Below are positions 10,397-21,690 of a DNA stretch of 64,000 nt, one piece after another. The notes below the pieces were generated by a model that had not been told where the DNA came from, searched no databases, and saw only the letters and a program-made list of their open reading frames with translations. The first letter of the stretch is position 1; each line of letters starts with the position of its first letter. Source of the DNA: Cycas panzhihuaensis (lineage: Eukaryota > Cycadophyta); assembly GCA_023213395.1 (NCBI GenBank), contig CM041465.1, positions 231,639,741 to 231,703,740 of the forward strand, in the 5' to 3' direction. Position numbers and translations under genes: made by a program.

Positions 10397-11560
10397 GTCG
10401 TGTAAGGTTTTAACCTACTACCGTTTACCACCTTTCGCAGAGTTTTACTGTCAAGCTGTCCAAGTTGGACAGCCCCATTTCTGCCAATACGAATCACCTT
10501 GTATGGTCCTAACCAGCATAATTTTAACTTACCTAGTTTTGTATGAAATTTGCTGTCGTACATTAATACCAAATCACCTTCTTGAAATTCTGGAACTCTT
10601 AAGTATCGGCCATGCCAAGCCTTCTCTTATTATTTTTCCGTTTTCATTTCTCACAGTGCTCGTGATCGTTTTTCGTCTAACTTCAACAGTGCCATGATCC
10701 TCTCATTCCATGAGTCTTGCTTGTTCATCCATAGATGAACAATCACCTGAAAGATTTCCACTTGGAATTCCAATGGAAGTACTGTTTCTAACCCATATAC
10801 CAGTTGAAAAGGTGTTTGTTTATGAGGCCACTTAATGGTTGTCCGATCTGCCCAAAGGACAGAATGCAATTGTTTTGCCCAATCTATTCTTCCTTCACTG
10901 CAGATTTTTGATAAAGCTATCTTCAAAATTTTCTTAGTACTTTCTACTTGACCATTGGCTCTAGGGTACTTGGGAGAAGATTGAAAATGCTGAATCATGA
11001 ATTCATTAGTTAAATGTTTTATAATACTATTTAAAAAACTACTACCCTGATTTGACACTAGTTCCAATGGAAAACCAAAATAGACAATGATGTCTTCATG
11101 TAGAAGTTTTGTTGTACTTCTTGCATCACAATGCCTGAAAGGTCGAGCTTCTGTCCATTTTGTGAAGAATTCAGTGGCCACTAATATGTACCTAGCGTTT
11201 GTATGCTTTGTCGGAGGACTTATCGGTTCAATAAAATCGAAACCCCATTTTTCAAAGGGTGCTTACGCTAGGATCGGATATAGGGGCATAAAGTGACATT
11301 TACCGAGCTTACCCACTCGCTGGCAAACGTCGCAACTCTTTATCCATTTCGTTGCATCTTTAAATATTGATGGCCACCACAAGCCTGCTACAAAATCTTT
11401 CGAACTGTGGGTTCCACACCTTGATGCTTGGCCGCAACTCCTTCATGTGCTTCCCGTAAGATGCCTTGTACCTCATGTTCCAATATAGAACATCTCAACA
11501 CACCATCTGAACCCATCTTGTATAGCATTCCTTATATCAACTGGAGGGGAAAGTTTTACG
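10397..11560 (-). pseudogene. GYP-2 integrase (broken)
   Basis: The - strand frame at 10651-11181 (176 aa) opens with ATEFFTKWTEARPFRHCDAR and contains LELVSNQGSSF, FQSSPKYPRANGQVESTKKI and the alanine/tryptophan-rich stretch leading to LVYGLETVLPLEF. In this lineage the catalytic aspartate position is normally SD.G..F; here it reads SNQGSSF, so the Asp appears replaced by Asn. The C-terminal piece (10397-10572) reads KLCWLGPYKVIRIGRNGAVQ, the usual GPY/F module. An HHCC-like zone with out-of-frame Cys/His lies at about 11200-11460. Confidence 0.8.
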
Positions 11561-11586
11561 AATAAAACTTTGTCATTCTACTCATT

Positions 11587-13012
11587 CTAATCCTTTGGAT
11601 GTTTGTCCAGTGGCCAAATATTTTGCAAACTCCCTTCATACCATTTTGGTATGGCCTCCACGGAAAATAATTGTGTGTTGGGGAAGTCGTCTGATACTCC
11701 TGTAGCGGGTTCCCCATCTACCTCCCTTGATAGCACATTCGGTATTGTATGTTTGTCCCCCTTTTTAACCATAATTTTGAAATTAAACTCTTGAAACAAC
11801 ATCAACCATTTGCTAATTCTGCCTTGCAGAATGGGTTTATTTATTAAATATTTCAAAGCTTGATGGTCTACATAAAAAAAATGAACGGGTTGGCTAATAG
11901 ATAATGTTTGAATTTCTGCAAGGCATAGACCATGCCTAAGCCTTCTCGCTCAGCGACTGAGTAATTTTGTTCTGCAGAAGTCAATTTCCTACTTGCAAAG
12001 TGAATAGGTAGGTCTATATTACTATCACGAGGCTGAGTTAAAACACATCCGATTGCAATTAACGAAGCATCGACATGTGCATCGAATGGTCGGTCCCAAT
12101 CTGGAAATCTCAAAATAGGAGCTTTTGCAATTTTCCTTTTTAACAAATCAAATGCTAATTGTTGTCGCAATTCCCATTTCTATGCTATCTTTTTCTTGAA
12201 TAGACTCTCTAAGGGATTTGCAATATGTGCATATCCTTTTATAAATTTTTGATAAGAACCTGTCATGCCAAGAAAGCCTTTTACCTGCTTCATTATTTTT
12301 GGTGTTGGAAAGCTCAAAATTATTGTTATCTTACACAAGTCTGTTCATAGACCATCCTTGCTCACAATATGCCCCAAGAGAGATCCAAAGGGAACCAATA
12401 ATGTATATTTGGTTGGATTCAAGCAGAGCTTACTTTTTCAACACATTTCCAACATTAATCTCAGATTCGCCAAATGATTCTTCAATAATGAATAAAGTGT
12501 CCAATCATCTAAAAATACTTCAATTGACTAACCAATTACCTGCCGAAAAATATTTAGGATTATCCTCGAAAGGTGGCTGGTGCATTTGTTAATTCAAGAA
12601 GCATAACCTTGTACATGTACGTCGCCTTTTCCGTGACAAAAGTCATCTTCAGTTGATCCTGTTTTGCAATTTTCACTTGATTATATCTGCTAGAACCATC
12701 CGCGAACGAATATACTTCATGGCCTGCTACCTTTTCCAGAACATCTTCTGTAAATGGTATTGGAAATGGATCTTTTCTTGTTGCTTTGTTCAGAGCTCTA
12801 TAATCCATACAGACGCGAAGCTTCCTGTTCTTTTTGGGTACCACCACCACTGGACTTACCCATTCACTGGTTTTAACTTCAAAAATATAGTCGACTTCTA
12901 GTAATCTATCCAATTCAGCTTTCACTTTTTCCTTGTATTTCAGATTCATTCTATAAGGATGCTGACATATAGGTTTTATTCCTTCCATCAATTCAATTCG
13001 ATGTTCTCCCAA
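11587..13012 (-). pseudogene. GYP-2 reverse transcriptase and RNase H (broken)
   Basis: The frame at 12560-13012 gives the first half of RT: HRIELMEGIKPICQHPYRM, VSPVVVVPKKNRKLRVCMDY and SFADGSSRYNQV, where the family has F.D..SG/SRYNQV. The F-D-D catalytic part lies in a broken zone around 12250-12560. The frame at 11868-12170 gives RNase H: ILRFPDWDRPFDAHVDAS, then LPIHFASRKLTSAEQNYSVAE. The next segment (11587-11856) has NKPILQGRISKWLMLFQEF and ends WYEGSLQNIWP, the spacer to integrase. The same spacer recurs in GYP-3 and GYP-5, so the three are related. Confidence 0.85.
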
Positions 13013-14008
13013 TTTTGGTGGTATCCCTTTTAAATCTTGGTAGGACTAGGCAAAAACATCTGTGTTTTGAAAAAAAAATTATAGCTTGCTGAGCTATATC
13101 CTTATCTCAATAGTCTCCTATTGAGATCATCTAGGGATGTTCTTCTGTGCCCAAATTTATTTGTTGGATTTTTAGTTGCTCATTGTGCACTGTTTTGCCA
13201 TCTTCATTCAACTTATATGCTAGTGTTTGATCAATTATTCTGCTTCCATATTCTGTATTGGAATATTCACCAGGAAATTCACAATCCTTATTCACCACTT
13301 TGATTTGATTGTAACTCTGCTCAATTTCAATCCCAGAGGTACTCATCATTTTTGAAATTCTCAAGTCATGGTGCGAAAAAACTTTGCAAAACTTCTTGCT
13401 GAGAAAATCCCATTCTATCAACTTCAATTTTTCACACTAGTTGTACCATAAACTCATTATTCTTTCTAAAGTTTGGGCCCATCTTTGTACCCATTCACCT
13501 TTTGAAATTGCTTCCTTTTCCAAATTTGTTCACACTTTCTTCTATGAATCATGGGGTCATCATTATCTCAAAATATTGGCAATTCATTATTTTGTTTTTG
13601 AAATCTTAATAAAAAAATTTTGTGCAATTTGTTCGATGATCTAAATTTATTACCATAAACCGAAAACCATGTGGCAGCTTGGCCTTCAAGAGACAATGAG
13701 AACAAGTAACAAAAATCTTCATGCTGATTATTATTTGTTAATAATTGAATACAATATTCTATATGGTTGTTTACCTAATTTGCTTGACCTTAGAATTTGT
13801 TTCCTTCGGTGAAACTCTCTTTCAAGCTCCTTATGCTTTCTTCTGTCTGGAGATTTACTGCTTCATCCTTTATTTGGTCTTTTGATTCCAGAGGGTCCAT
13901 ACATACTTCTAGTTTGTAGCAAGGAGCAGATTTTGTTTCTCCTCAAGCATTCTGTATCTAATTCATTATGTATGTTGACGATGCACTGCTTGGTATGTTT
14001 GGTTGAAG

Positions 14009-14650
14009 CTAATAAACAATTTTCGAACATGGGCTTACAGTGGGCTCTAATCCCATAGTTGTAAACGATGCTCGTTCTTCATCAGTTGTCTTCTCAATTT
14101 GAGGGTTATCTGAGTATAATGGCTGAGTCACAGCTTTATTTCTTGCTTTCAACGTAAATGTGAATTCTCCCCAATCTTGGATGGCTTTTGTAGCTATTAA
14201 CCAAGGTCTATCTAGCAATGTTGGATATGTTCTCTTTTCATTCTGCATTTGTACCACCGCAAAATCCAATAGGACAGTGATTCCTGCAACTGTGGTTGGT
14301 ACATTCATTAATGTTCCCATTGGTCTCACCTGCAATTGGTTGGCCAATTTTATTGAATAATCTAGGGCAACCATTTGTGGCCTTCCCAATTTAATCTAGG
14401 AAGACTCAGGGAGCACATTAGCTCTTGATCCTCCATCCATGATTGTTTTGCATAGCATTGTCCCAAAAATAATCATTGGCACCCTTGGGTCAACCCCTTT
14501 CTCTTTAACAACTCTCATTACAGGCTTTTCTATCTGGTCTTAAAACAAATTGTCGAAAATAACCAACCTCCCACCATTTAAATATGACAGTAATGGGGAT
14601 TGAGACTCCTAGTTCAATTAATAAATCCTTAACCTTTTGAAGCCTTAACC
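14009..14650 (-). pseudogene. GYP-2 aspartic-protease-like region
   Basis: The frame at 14009-14389 (126 aa) begins MGRPQMVALDYSIKLANQLQ and contains VPTTVAGITVLLDFAVVQM and PTLLDRPWLIATKA. This corresponds to the region after the protease active site in Tat/Athila-like gypsy elements ('..LLGRPWL' hallmark). Just upstream on the - strand, around 14400-14460, a frame reads 'MLCKTIMDGGSRANVLPES', so the active-site Asp is followed by G-G-S-R rather than S/T-G-A/S. Protease would cut the polyprotein; this copy looks dead. Confidence 0.65.
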
Positions 14651-14873
14651 ATGGGTTTATACCTTCTTTTGGCTGAATTTTTTCAGGGGCTACTCCTCGT
14701 TTATATGTTTGTCCTTTAAATCATCCTTCGTGCTGGGATTCTTCTTGCTGCGCTTCGCCCATTGCATCTTGCAGAATCTTAACAGCTTTCTGGAGTCTTT
14801 GTTTTTCTATAACTGGATCCGAGAAAGTATCTTAAACAGGTGTTGAAGTTACTTTTCCGTTTCGTGTTTGTAA

Positions 14874-16527
14874 CTAGAGGGGCACTTCCTTATCCGGAAT
14901 GATCGCAACCAAATTAGCATTCTGTGTTTTATTTTTTGCACAATTTGTCCACTCGTGATCTGTTGGTCCACATTTTTCACTGATGAATTCTCCATCCTTC
15001 TTTTCTAACGTACAGTCTGATCTAAAATGATCCAGTCTTTGGCATAGAAATAACGGACACACTTTGCCGTTCCTTTATATTGCCTTCTTGTTTTTTCCAG
15101 CTTTTGCAGGAATACATTGTGGACATCATTTTTAGGTCGAGAAAAACATTCCCACGTATTGTGGTTAGTTTTCTTACAATATTCACACCTTGTTGTTGCT
15201 TTATTATGCTCATTTCTTAGATGACCTTGTTGATTGTATGGTGGCAGACACCATATATTATCTCACGACTTTTCCAGACTCAACCTAGCTAATTCTGCAT
15301 GCAATTTCTCCATCTCTTAGTTCTGGTGCATGTTAGCCAATATTGCCACTGAAGGTTGCTTTCTTAATGCTTCCACCTCTTTTCTCAATGCTTCATCTCC
15401 AAATTTGTTCCCATCTGGGGCGTTTGATTATATGTTCCCCATGTCTGCATTACTGATGATGGATGAGAAAAAGATGGACCCATTTGTCTCGTCTGTTGAT
15501 TTGCCCATTGAGAGCATGTAGTCTTCATTTGATTTTCAAATTTTAGGGCTAGCTCGCGTACTTGTTCATAATTATTCATTGAGTGCAACATGACTTTCTC
15601 CCTCCTTTGTGGAATTAAGCCTTGAACAAAATATTTTGTCGCCAGCATCATACTAGTTGCCATTAGTGGTTGTATTTTTCTCATTATTATCCTCATTCGG
15701 CCATCAAAATCATTTACATATTCTGTAGGATATTGCTTTTTTTCTTCTAGGGCTTGAAAAATAGCCATGGGGTCTCAATTTTTGGAATCGATCCAAAAAT
15801 TGGTCTTGCAATCTATCCCACGATAGATTCTGCGTTGCAACATACTGGAACCATGCAATTGCTGCTCCCTGCAAGGTGGAAAAGAATCGGGCTTTTATCT
15901 GCTTTGGATCTATGACTCTCTTTATTTTTAGCATATTTTTAAATAATGCTAGATGATCTCTTGGCTCTAACGATCCATCAAATTGTATACTCGAAAATGT
16001 GGAATCATGTTATACAATTATACAAGGTTCGACTGGTCCTGCTCCGCTCCCTTGGCCTATTCCACTTAGCGGCGGATTGCCACTTTCTCCTATACTGGTA
16101 AATAGTGACTGGCTTGATGATGGACCTCCACCTCCTGAATTTTCACCTGGCAGTGGGCTTCGCCCGCTTGCACTTCCCCCCCCTCCCGGGCTTACCGTTA
16201 TGGACTTGAACAAAGGATTCAAAATGTGAAACCAATGATGGTTTCACTCCCTATCTATTGTACTATACAATTCTAATTCAATCGAATTATTCTTACCTTC
16301 TTAGCACGGTAAGCCTTCAACAAATTCTTTATCGCTTTTTCTCTCATGAGCTTCTATTCCAATAGGATCCTCTTCCAATGCATACCCTTGGCTATAACTT
16401 GAATTATCTTTTCTTCGATAGACTCTTCAAATATTTCCACCTCTGTTTGGTTTTCACCTTCCTGACTTGATTTCCTTCTTCCAATCGAGTTAGCAAGTGG
16501 TCGCCTCTTCATTTGCTTTCTTGCCAT
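14874..16527 (-). pseudogene. GYP-2 gag with zinc-knuckle region (broken)
   Basis: A - strand ATG at 16527 opens MARKQMKRRPLANSIGRRK. A Gly/Pro/Ser-rich stretch follows (about 16010-16200). The capsid-like part at 15710-15934 contains AIAWFQYVATQNLSWDRLQD, the 'A..WF..L....I.sW..L...F' pattern of gypsy gag. The frame continues at 15385-15768 through FVQGLIPQRREKVML. Near 15060-14880 two Cys/His groups occur (C-Q-R-L-D-H-F-R-S-D-C and C-G-P-T-D-H-E-W-T-N-C), consistent with damaged CCHC knuckles. Frameshifts separate the pieces. Confidence 0.75.
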
Positions 16528-17116
16528 AATTATGAATCTTGGCTTCCTTACTCCAATCTAGAGTCTATCATTATGCCAACGCTTTCTACGTTCTGTTCGT
16601 GATTATTTTTCTACACTAGGTGGCATGGAAGAGGTCCAAGTTATTTATTCAACTCTATCCATTTTGATGTTTTCGAATCACCCATAATTCATTAGGTGAC
16701 AGAACCAATGTGTGTTGTGCACCTATTTGTCTACCAACACTCATCAATGAATTAGGCAAGCACAAGAAACACCAATATGATACAAAACATAATACCACTA
16801 GGATAGGGAACTGTGTTTGGTCCTCTCACAACCAGATACAGACCTGATAGTACACAGAAAGCCGATGGCTAATCAAGCTTACAATGACAAGATTTTACAA
16901 GTACTCATTATCAACATTGTTGTTCCAACCCTCCCCCTTTCTCTCTCATTTATCTATAATTCCCAACAGTTTCAACCATCATTGATTACAATTGAAGCAA
17001 CAGTTAATTCATCGGCATTCCAAAGTACATTCAAATTATTATTTTATCATAGTCCTAAATTACAATTTGTTCGCAATTACGTTCTTGACCATGATCAGCT
17101 CATGCTTATGACTAGT
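16528..17116. other. presumed 5' leader and possible LTR of GYP-2
   Basis: No coding frame is convincing here. On the - strand 'aacacaca' (ending about 16711) is followed by TTGGTTCTGTCACC, which could be an LTR end plus a PBS, but it does not match the common tRNA-Met site and no second LTR copy is visible. I therefore leave the element end undefined. Confidence 0.3.
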
Positions 17117-17569
17117 TGCGATCTGCTCGCAATCTTGACCCAAACTGCAATCTGCTCGCAATCTTGACCCAAACTGCAATCTGCTCACAGTCTCGACCAA
17201 ATTGCAATTTGCTTGCAACCTCGACCTGAATTGCAATCTACTCGCAATCTCAACCCGAACTGTAATCTACTTGCAATCTTGACCTAAATTGCAGTTTGCT
17301 CGCAATCTCGATTTGAACTGCGATCTGCTCGCAATCTCGACCCGAATTGTGATTTGCTCATGATCATGACCCGAACTACGATCTGCTTGTAATCACGACC
17401 CGTATCGCAATCTGCTTGCGATCACGACCCGACCCGCGATCTGCTCGCGTTCACGACTTGAACTGTGATCTGCTTATAATCTCGCCCCAAACTGCGATCT
17501 GGCCGCGATCACGATTTGAACTGTGATTTGCTTGCAATCACGACCCAAACCACGATCTGCTCGTAATCC
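17117..17569. repeat. 29-bp minisatellite, ~15-16 copies
   Basis: The units resemble 'tgcaatctgctcgcaatc' followed by 'tcgacccgaac'. Successive unit starts at 17117, 17146, 17175 and 17203 give a period of 28-29 bp. The first units are close to identical and later ones diverge. Every unit contains nested copies of a GCAATC/GCGATC-like hexamer and a TCGACC-like box. It lies upstream of GYP-2 gag (on the - strand), possibly within its LTR or leader. Confidence 0.9.
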
Positions 17570-17859
17570 AAAAATCAAAAATCCTTCAAAAAAATATGCA
17601 ATTTTGCCCACACACACAATGCGAATTTCAAAAAATCTCAGAAATGCAAAAACATCTGTACCCTTTTCCACTTTCTATATACACACATATAGATTTGAAA
17701 TATAAAATACATAAATCAAATAATTATTTATATTTATAAATTGAAAATGCAGAATTGAAAGACAATCTCACTCATAAAATGTTAAATTGACATGAAGATT
17801 CAATTACAAATTTAGTTTTTGTACTGTATATCAAATATATCATCATACATTAAGAAAAC

Positions 17860-20060
17860 ATTAAGAATCATAAGATCGATCTTGAAGGGTTGCCATACTA
17901 GTTGTCCAAGAAGATGCTTCTTTTGGAGAATATAATGTAGGAGCATGTGTGTGAGGTGGCCAGTGCAAAAGATCAGAGATGCAGAATTGATTAGACTCCA
18001 AGTCAGTGCTTTCGGGATCAACATCTGAAAACTCCGAAGGTCCCTCATTTCTGTACTTCTCCTTACTATGAGAAATAGGACGAAGGTTAGAGTGTACACA
18101 CATCAAGTCCTCAGCTTTATTTGGCCCCTACCCATTTCTTCATAAAGTGAACGAAGCCATATGTGCTCCAATTCCTCTATGCTAAGGAGGAACTTGACAC
18201 TTGTGAAAGAATTCAAATGGCAAGTGATTGCATCATGTTGGCCCTTGCACCATTGATTGTTTGCCACGTGGTTACATTTGTTTTGCTCCTATTAACTAAT
18301 ACCTACGTGTCTCCAAACATTGGGCTATTCCTATTAGCAAAACTAGAAAATTCTTTTTGAATTTGCAAAGTGTCATCTACATTTAGAAATAACTTTTTAA
18401 TGGCCTCTTTGAATCTATTGAAAACTTCCTTATCCTTGTTGGGGGGTGGGGGGCTTCTTGTTATTGCTTGATTGGATGTAGAAAATGTCAGAATACTTTG
18501 AACTCAGTGTATGAACCTAGGTGTGCAGGGGGGTGTTGTATTTGTTCCACCTAGAAATCATTGTGCTATGAATTTCCTACCAAAAATCATTATAATTGAG
18601 CCCCTTTGCAAAAAAAATGACATCCTGCGCATTCTCTATCGTGATATCAATCTTATCATATGTTTCCCACATAGAAGGCTTGTCTATATTAGTCTTATAA
18701 AGCAAGGCAATTATGGGTCCCAGATATTAAGGATGAACCATATCTCATCCAACATTATTTGGCACACAAGTAACACCTTTTTAGTTTTGGATTGCCTCAA
18801 TGCTTGCCATTTTGCACCTATCATTGTATACACCAATGTAGACTTTGCATCAACAAAATACTTCAACATAAGGTAATGTGAAACAACTTGGTATCTGTAA
18901 ACTTCAAGAGCTCTAGCATCGAATAGTGTCGAAAGATCAACTGTAATGCATGGTTGTTGGTGATAAATTTTTAGATCTTTTTGTCTTGCTCATAAATCAT
19001 ATTGATCACCACCAATTGTGGATGCGAATCCTTTGCTGCCATTTCCTACACTGAGGTTGAAATTGTGGATGGTGCAAGGGGTCCAAAAGACATGATGGTA
19101 TTTGCCCTTAACCAATATGCTGATAACTGTACAAATAGGTGTATTATCTGTGATCACTTGCACAAGAGATAAATGGTTATATTATTGATAAATGAATTGT
19201 AGTTGTGACTAAACAAATAAATGATTGGATTAACAGGTGCATTATTTCAAATTACTTGTATGACATTGTGAACACCAACATATTCTAGTTCTTGCATAAT
19301 AATGTTAGCAATAAAAATTGCATTCTTCATCTTTCTTGTGCAATCAAACACCTTGATGAACATGGTACATTTGGGTGACATGGTAGTCACATTCACAAGT
19401 GGCCTGTTAGCTTGATCAATCTACATGTCTGCAACAATGGAGACACTAGAATTTAGCTAGGCAACCTTAATGGGCTTTAGCATGGATTCCATGAAACTTC
19501 ATTCCTTCTAAAGAAGAATGGTGCAAATCCTCTTATATTTTGGGCTCACATAGCCCTGTTGTGCTATGTCGATGGTTTGCACTATATCTTGTCAATATTA
19601 TGAGTGAACCATGTTGAAAGGCAGTCTACATGCATAAATGTAATGTATGATTCTTTTGTCCACTTCCTCCCTACCATGCATGTTGAACAATGATACTATT
19701 GAGTCAATTTAAGTGTGGTTTCTTTCTAGATTCCTCCACCACTCTACATTCCAACTATAGTGGCTAACGAGGACCCCCCGCCTTATGTTGCTTACCTTCT
19801 CAACATTTTTACAGATAATTCATCCTCCACCTCTTTATGGTATTTCTCGATGGTTGACGAAGATGATCATGGGTATCCAACAATTCTTTTGGTAGGCTCA
19901 CGAAGTAAGTGGGCCTTCACTTTGGAATATGAGCCTTAATATGGGCCTCCATCATAGACGTCATACTTCCATAAATGAGATTTTTGTCCAATATTTGCTG
20001 AGATGTTCATCACATACTTCCAAAGGGGAGAATTGTTGATTTCTGTTGCCTTTTTGTGGC
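17860..20060 (-). pseudogene. hAT-family transposase relic (BED, DUF659, hAT C-terminal)
   Basis: Read right to left on the - strand, broken frames show the parts of a plant hAT transposase in order. At about 20030-19875 a BED-type zinc finger reads SHLWKYDVYDGGPY then GSYSKVKAHLLRE. At about 19500-19300 a DUF659-like core reads SFMESMLKPIK, RPLVNVTTMSPKCTMFIKVF and, further left, 'NVIQVI.NNA'. At about 18950-18650 there is a 'HYSMLELLKFTDTKLFHITL' region. At about 18120-18010 a C-terminal piece AEDLMCVHSNLRPIS matches the dimerisation region ('..LVYVHSNLR'). hAT transposases cut and paste DNA with short terminal inverted repeats and 8-bp duplications; I could not find these ends. Stops are numerous. 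Confidence 0.75.
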
Positions 20061-20500
20061 CACCAACAAGAAAAGATTGTCAAGTGGTTTGCATGTCGTG
20101 TAGGTAGAATCACCTACAAATTGAGTTGAATCACCTGCAAGCAAAGTTGAATCATTGGATGAATGGGTTGAAAAGTGCAAACCATACCTAAAATTTGATT
20201 AAATAGCAATGGGGTTCAAAGAACCATGGGCAAAAATCCATGATAAAAAAACTATGGCTTGGGCTTGGCCATGTTTTTTTTGGTCCATAGTTTGGGCCCA
20301 TGGGTTTTGCCCATAGTTTTGGGTCCATAGTATTGGCGTCGCACTTTTAGTTTTGTTTCTTTTGGGAGTGGTTCTGTGTGTGTGTGTTTGTTTTTTTTTT
20401 TAATTTTTAATTTTTGTTTCCAAAGCAGAAAACATATAAAAGAACACAAAAAACAATTAAAATTCAAAACCAAACATTAAAAAATAAGATTTATAAAGTT
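20061..20500. other. stretch with no gene recognised
   Basis: It holds a run of 'tgggcccatag/ccatagtttggg' phrases around 20260-20330, a short (TG) run at 20375-20390 and a poly-T tract at 20391-20402. I see no coding frame. It may be the 5' non-coding side of the hAT element. Confidence 0.4.
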
Positions 20501-20533
20501 ATGTGGGGCCCACTTGCCATGTGGGCCCCACAT
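20501..20533. repeat. perfect 13-bp inverted repeat, 7-base loop
   Basis: ATGTGGGGCCCAC (20501-20513) and its exact reverse complement GTGGGCCCCACAT (20521-20533) flank TTGCCAT. The stem is much richer in GC than its surroundings. It could be a transposon terminus, a hairpin, or chance. Confidence 0.8.
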
Positions 20534-20739
20534 AATAGGTGTGCAACTTTAGAAAGCTGTTGGAAACTCCATGAGACATCGAAAATGACCCACAAATGTG
20601 TTTCTAGGTTGTTTCAGTGGTTCCAAAATGGGAAATCGGTTGTTTTGGCATTTTTAGGACATTTAAATAGTTTCAAAGAAATGACCCCTATTTGGCTATT
20701 TCGATATATTAGATGTTGATGCTCAACAACTAGAGTAAG

Positions 20740-21341
20740 GCAAAAATGGCCTAGTAAGTATACTGGATGAAAGGACAAGGAAGCTTAGTAATGGAGAACT
20801 ACATGAACACTTGGTTGAATGGTCTAATAGACCCATTGAAAAGTCCACTTGGGAATCAAATTATTTTGTGAGAGTAGGATTAATTGTGGATAGTGGTCTC
20901 TTAGAGGGAGGGGTCGCAGGATGGAAATTGTCAAGATCCTTGGAAAAATTACAAAAGAAAGACATGGAATGGTTTTGGGTATAGTACAATAGAAAGCATT
21001 CAGAGTTGTTAAACATGTTGTTGGAATGGTGCCCATCATTAGATTTCTTACTTGGAATAAAATGTTCCTTGTACACATTGACATGTTCCAATTTGCAATT
21101 GGATGCATCTTGGCGATAGAAACATTGATCATCCTATCTCATTTACTAGCAGGAAATTAAGTAGGGAAAAACAAAACCATTTAGTGATAGAAATTGAAGC
21201 CTTGGGAATGGTTTACGTACTATAGAAATTTCAACATTAGTTATTGTCGAACCCATTATATTCTATGTAGACCACCAAGCACTAGTGTATCTAGTAAATA
21301 AACCATTAATGGGGGGAGGATACACTGATGGGTAGTGCTAT
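20740..21341 (+). mobile_element. GYP-3: + strand gypsy remnant, left part
   Basis: At about 20758-20870 a + strand frame reads ERTRKLSNGELHEHLVEW then RPIEKSTWE, a chromodomain-like pattern. At about 20985-21260 shifted frames give RT-end/RNase H text: VPIIRFLTWNKMFLVHIDMF, FAIGCILA, then HPISFTSRKLSREKQNHLVI and EALGMVYVL. The RNase H is interrupted after about 21310 by NLTR-1 and its spacer and integrase resume at 25136. A chromodomain upstream of RNase H is out of normal order, so the chromodomain piece probably belongs to a different truncated element. Confidence 0.7.
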
Positions 21342-21677
21342 TGTAGCATTCCCAAAATAAAAGAAGAAGTCGGTTTTATAAGAGGGGCCTCGTGCTTTCT
21401 GGAGGATTACACCTGCCTTGAAGAGGGTTGCTGTTGGATTCTATACTAGGTTCTATTATTAATTTATGATAATTTCTTCTTGTTATTATCAATGCTTGGA
21501 TGTTACACTGCATATGACTATTGAATGACATTTTATGAAGAACTACTACTGTAAACATATGAGATCTGCTGTGAATGTATGAAATCGATTGTGAAATACT
21601 GTGATATGCTGTGAATATTTTTGTTATCTGGTGGAAGATTGCTAATGTCTATTGTTTTTGTAGAAGGGCTCGCTATA
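21342..21677 (+). repeat. NLTR-1 5' LTR, internally deleted (336 bp)
   Basis: It matches the 3' LTR at both ends, but about 180 bp is missing after 'ggttttata' (about 21371). The deletion removes the region corresponding to 24650-24840, including the TATAAATAG box. Confidence 0.9.
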
Positions 21678-21678
21678 G

Positions 21679-21690
21679 TGGTATCAAAGC
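21679..21690 (+). other. NLTR-1 primer-binding site
   Basis: TGGTATCAAAGC starts two bases after the 5' LTR end. It is one base away from the usual initiator-tRNA-Met type site TGGTATCAGAGC. Confidence 0.85.

Larger units (their letters stand above)
10397..16740 (-). mobile_element. GYP-2: - strand Ty3/gypsy element, pol and gag portion
   Basis: Reading the - strand from right to left gives gag (16527-15300), a zinc-knuckle region (about 15060-14880), an aspartic-protease-like region (about 14650-14009), RT, RNase H, then integrase to 10397. RT before integrase is the Ty3/gypsy order. COP-1 is inserted just after the integrase C-terminus, and the element continues on the far side at 2454. 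The wording of the integrase tail (TPFQLVYGLETVLPLEF) resembles plant Tat/Athila-type elements rather than chromoviruses; that is a judgement from memory. Many stops and deletions show long decay. Confidence 0.8.

Noticed and set aside
16010-16229. Overlapping + and - strand Pro/Gly-rich frames
   Set aside because: The + strand frame is antisense to the gag N-terminal low-complexity region of GYP-2, so only the - strand reading was kept.
17117-17569. CRISPR-like array of regularly spaced repeats
   Set aside because: The units are contiguous 28-29 bp tandem repeats without unique spacers, in a eukaryotic retroelement context.
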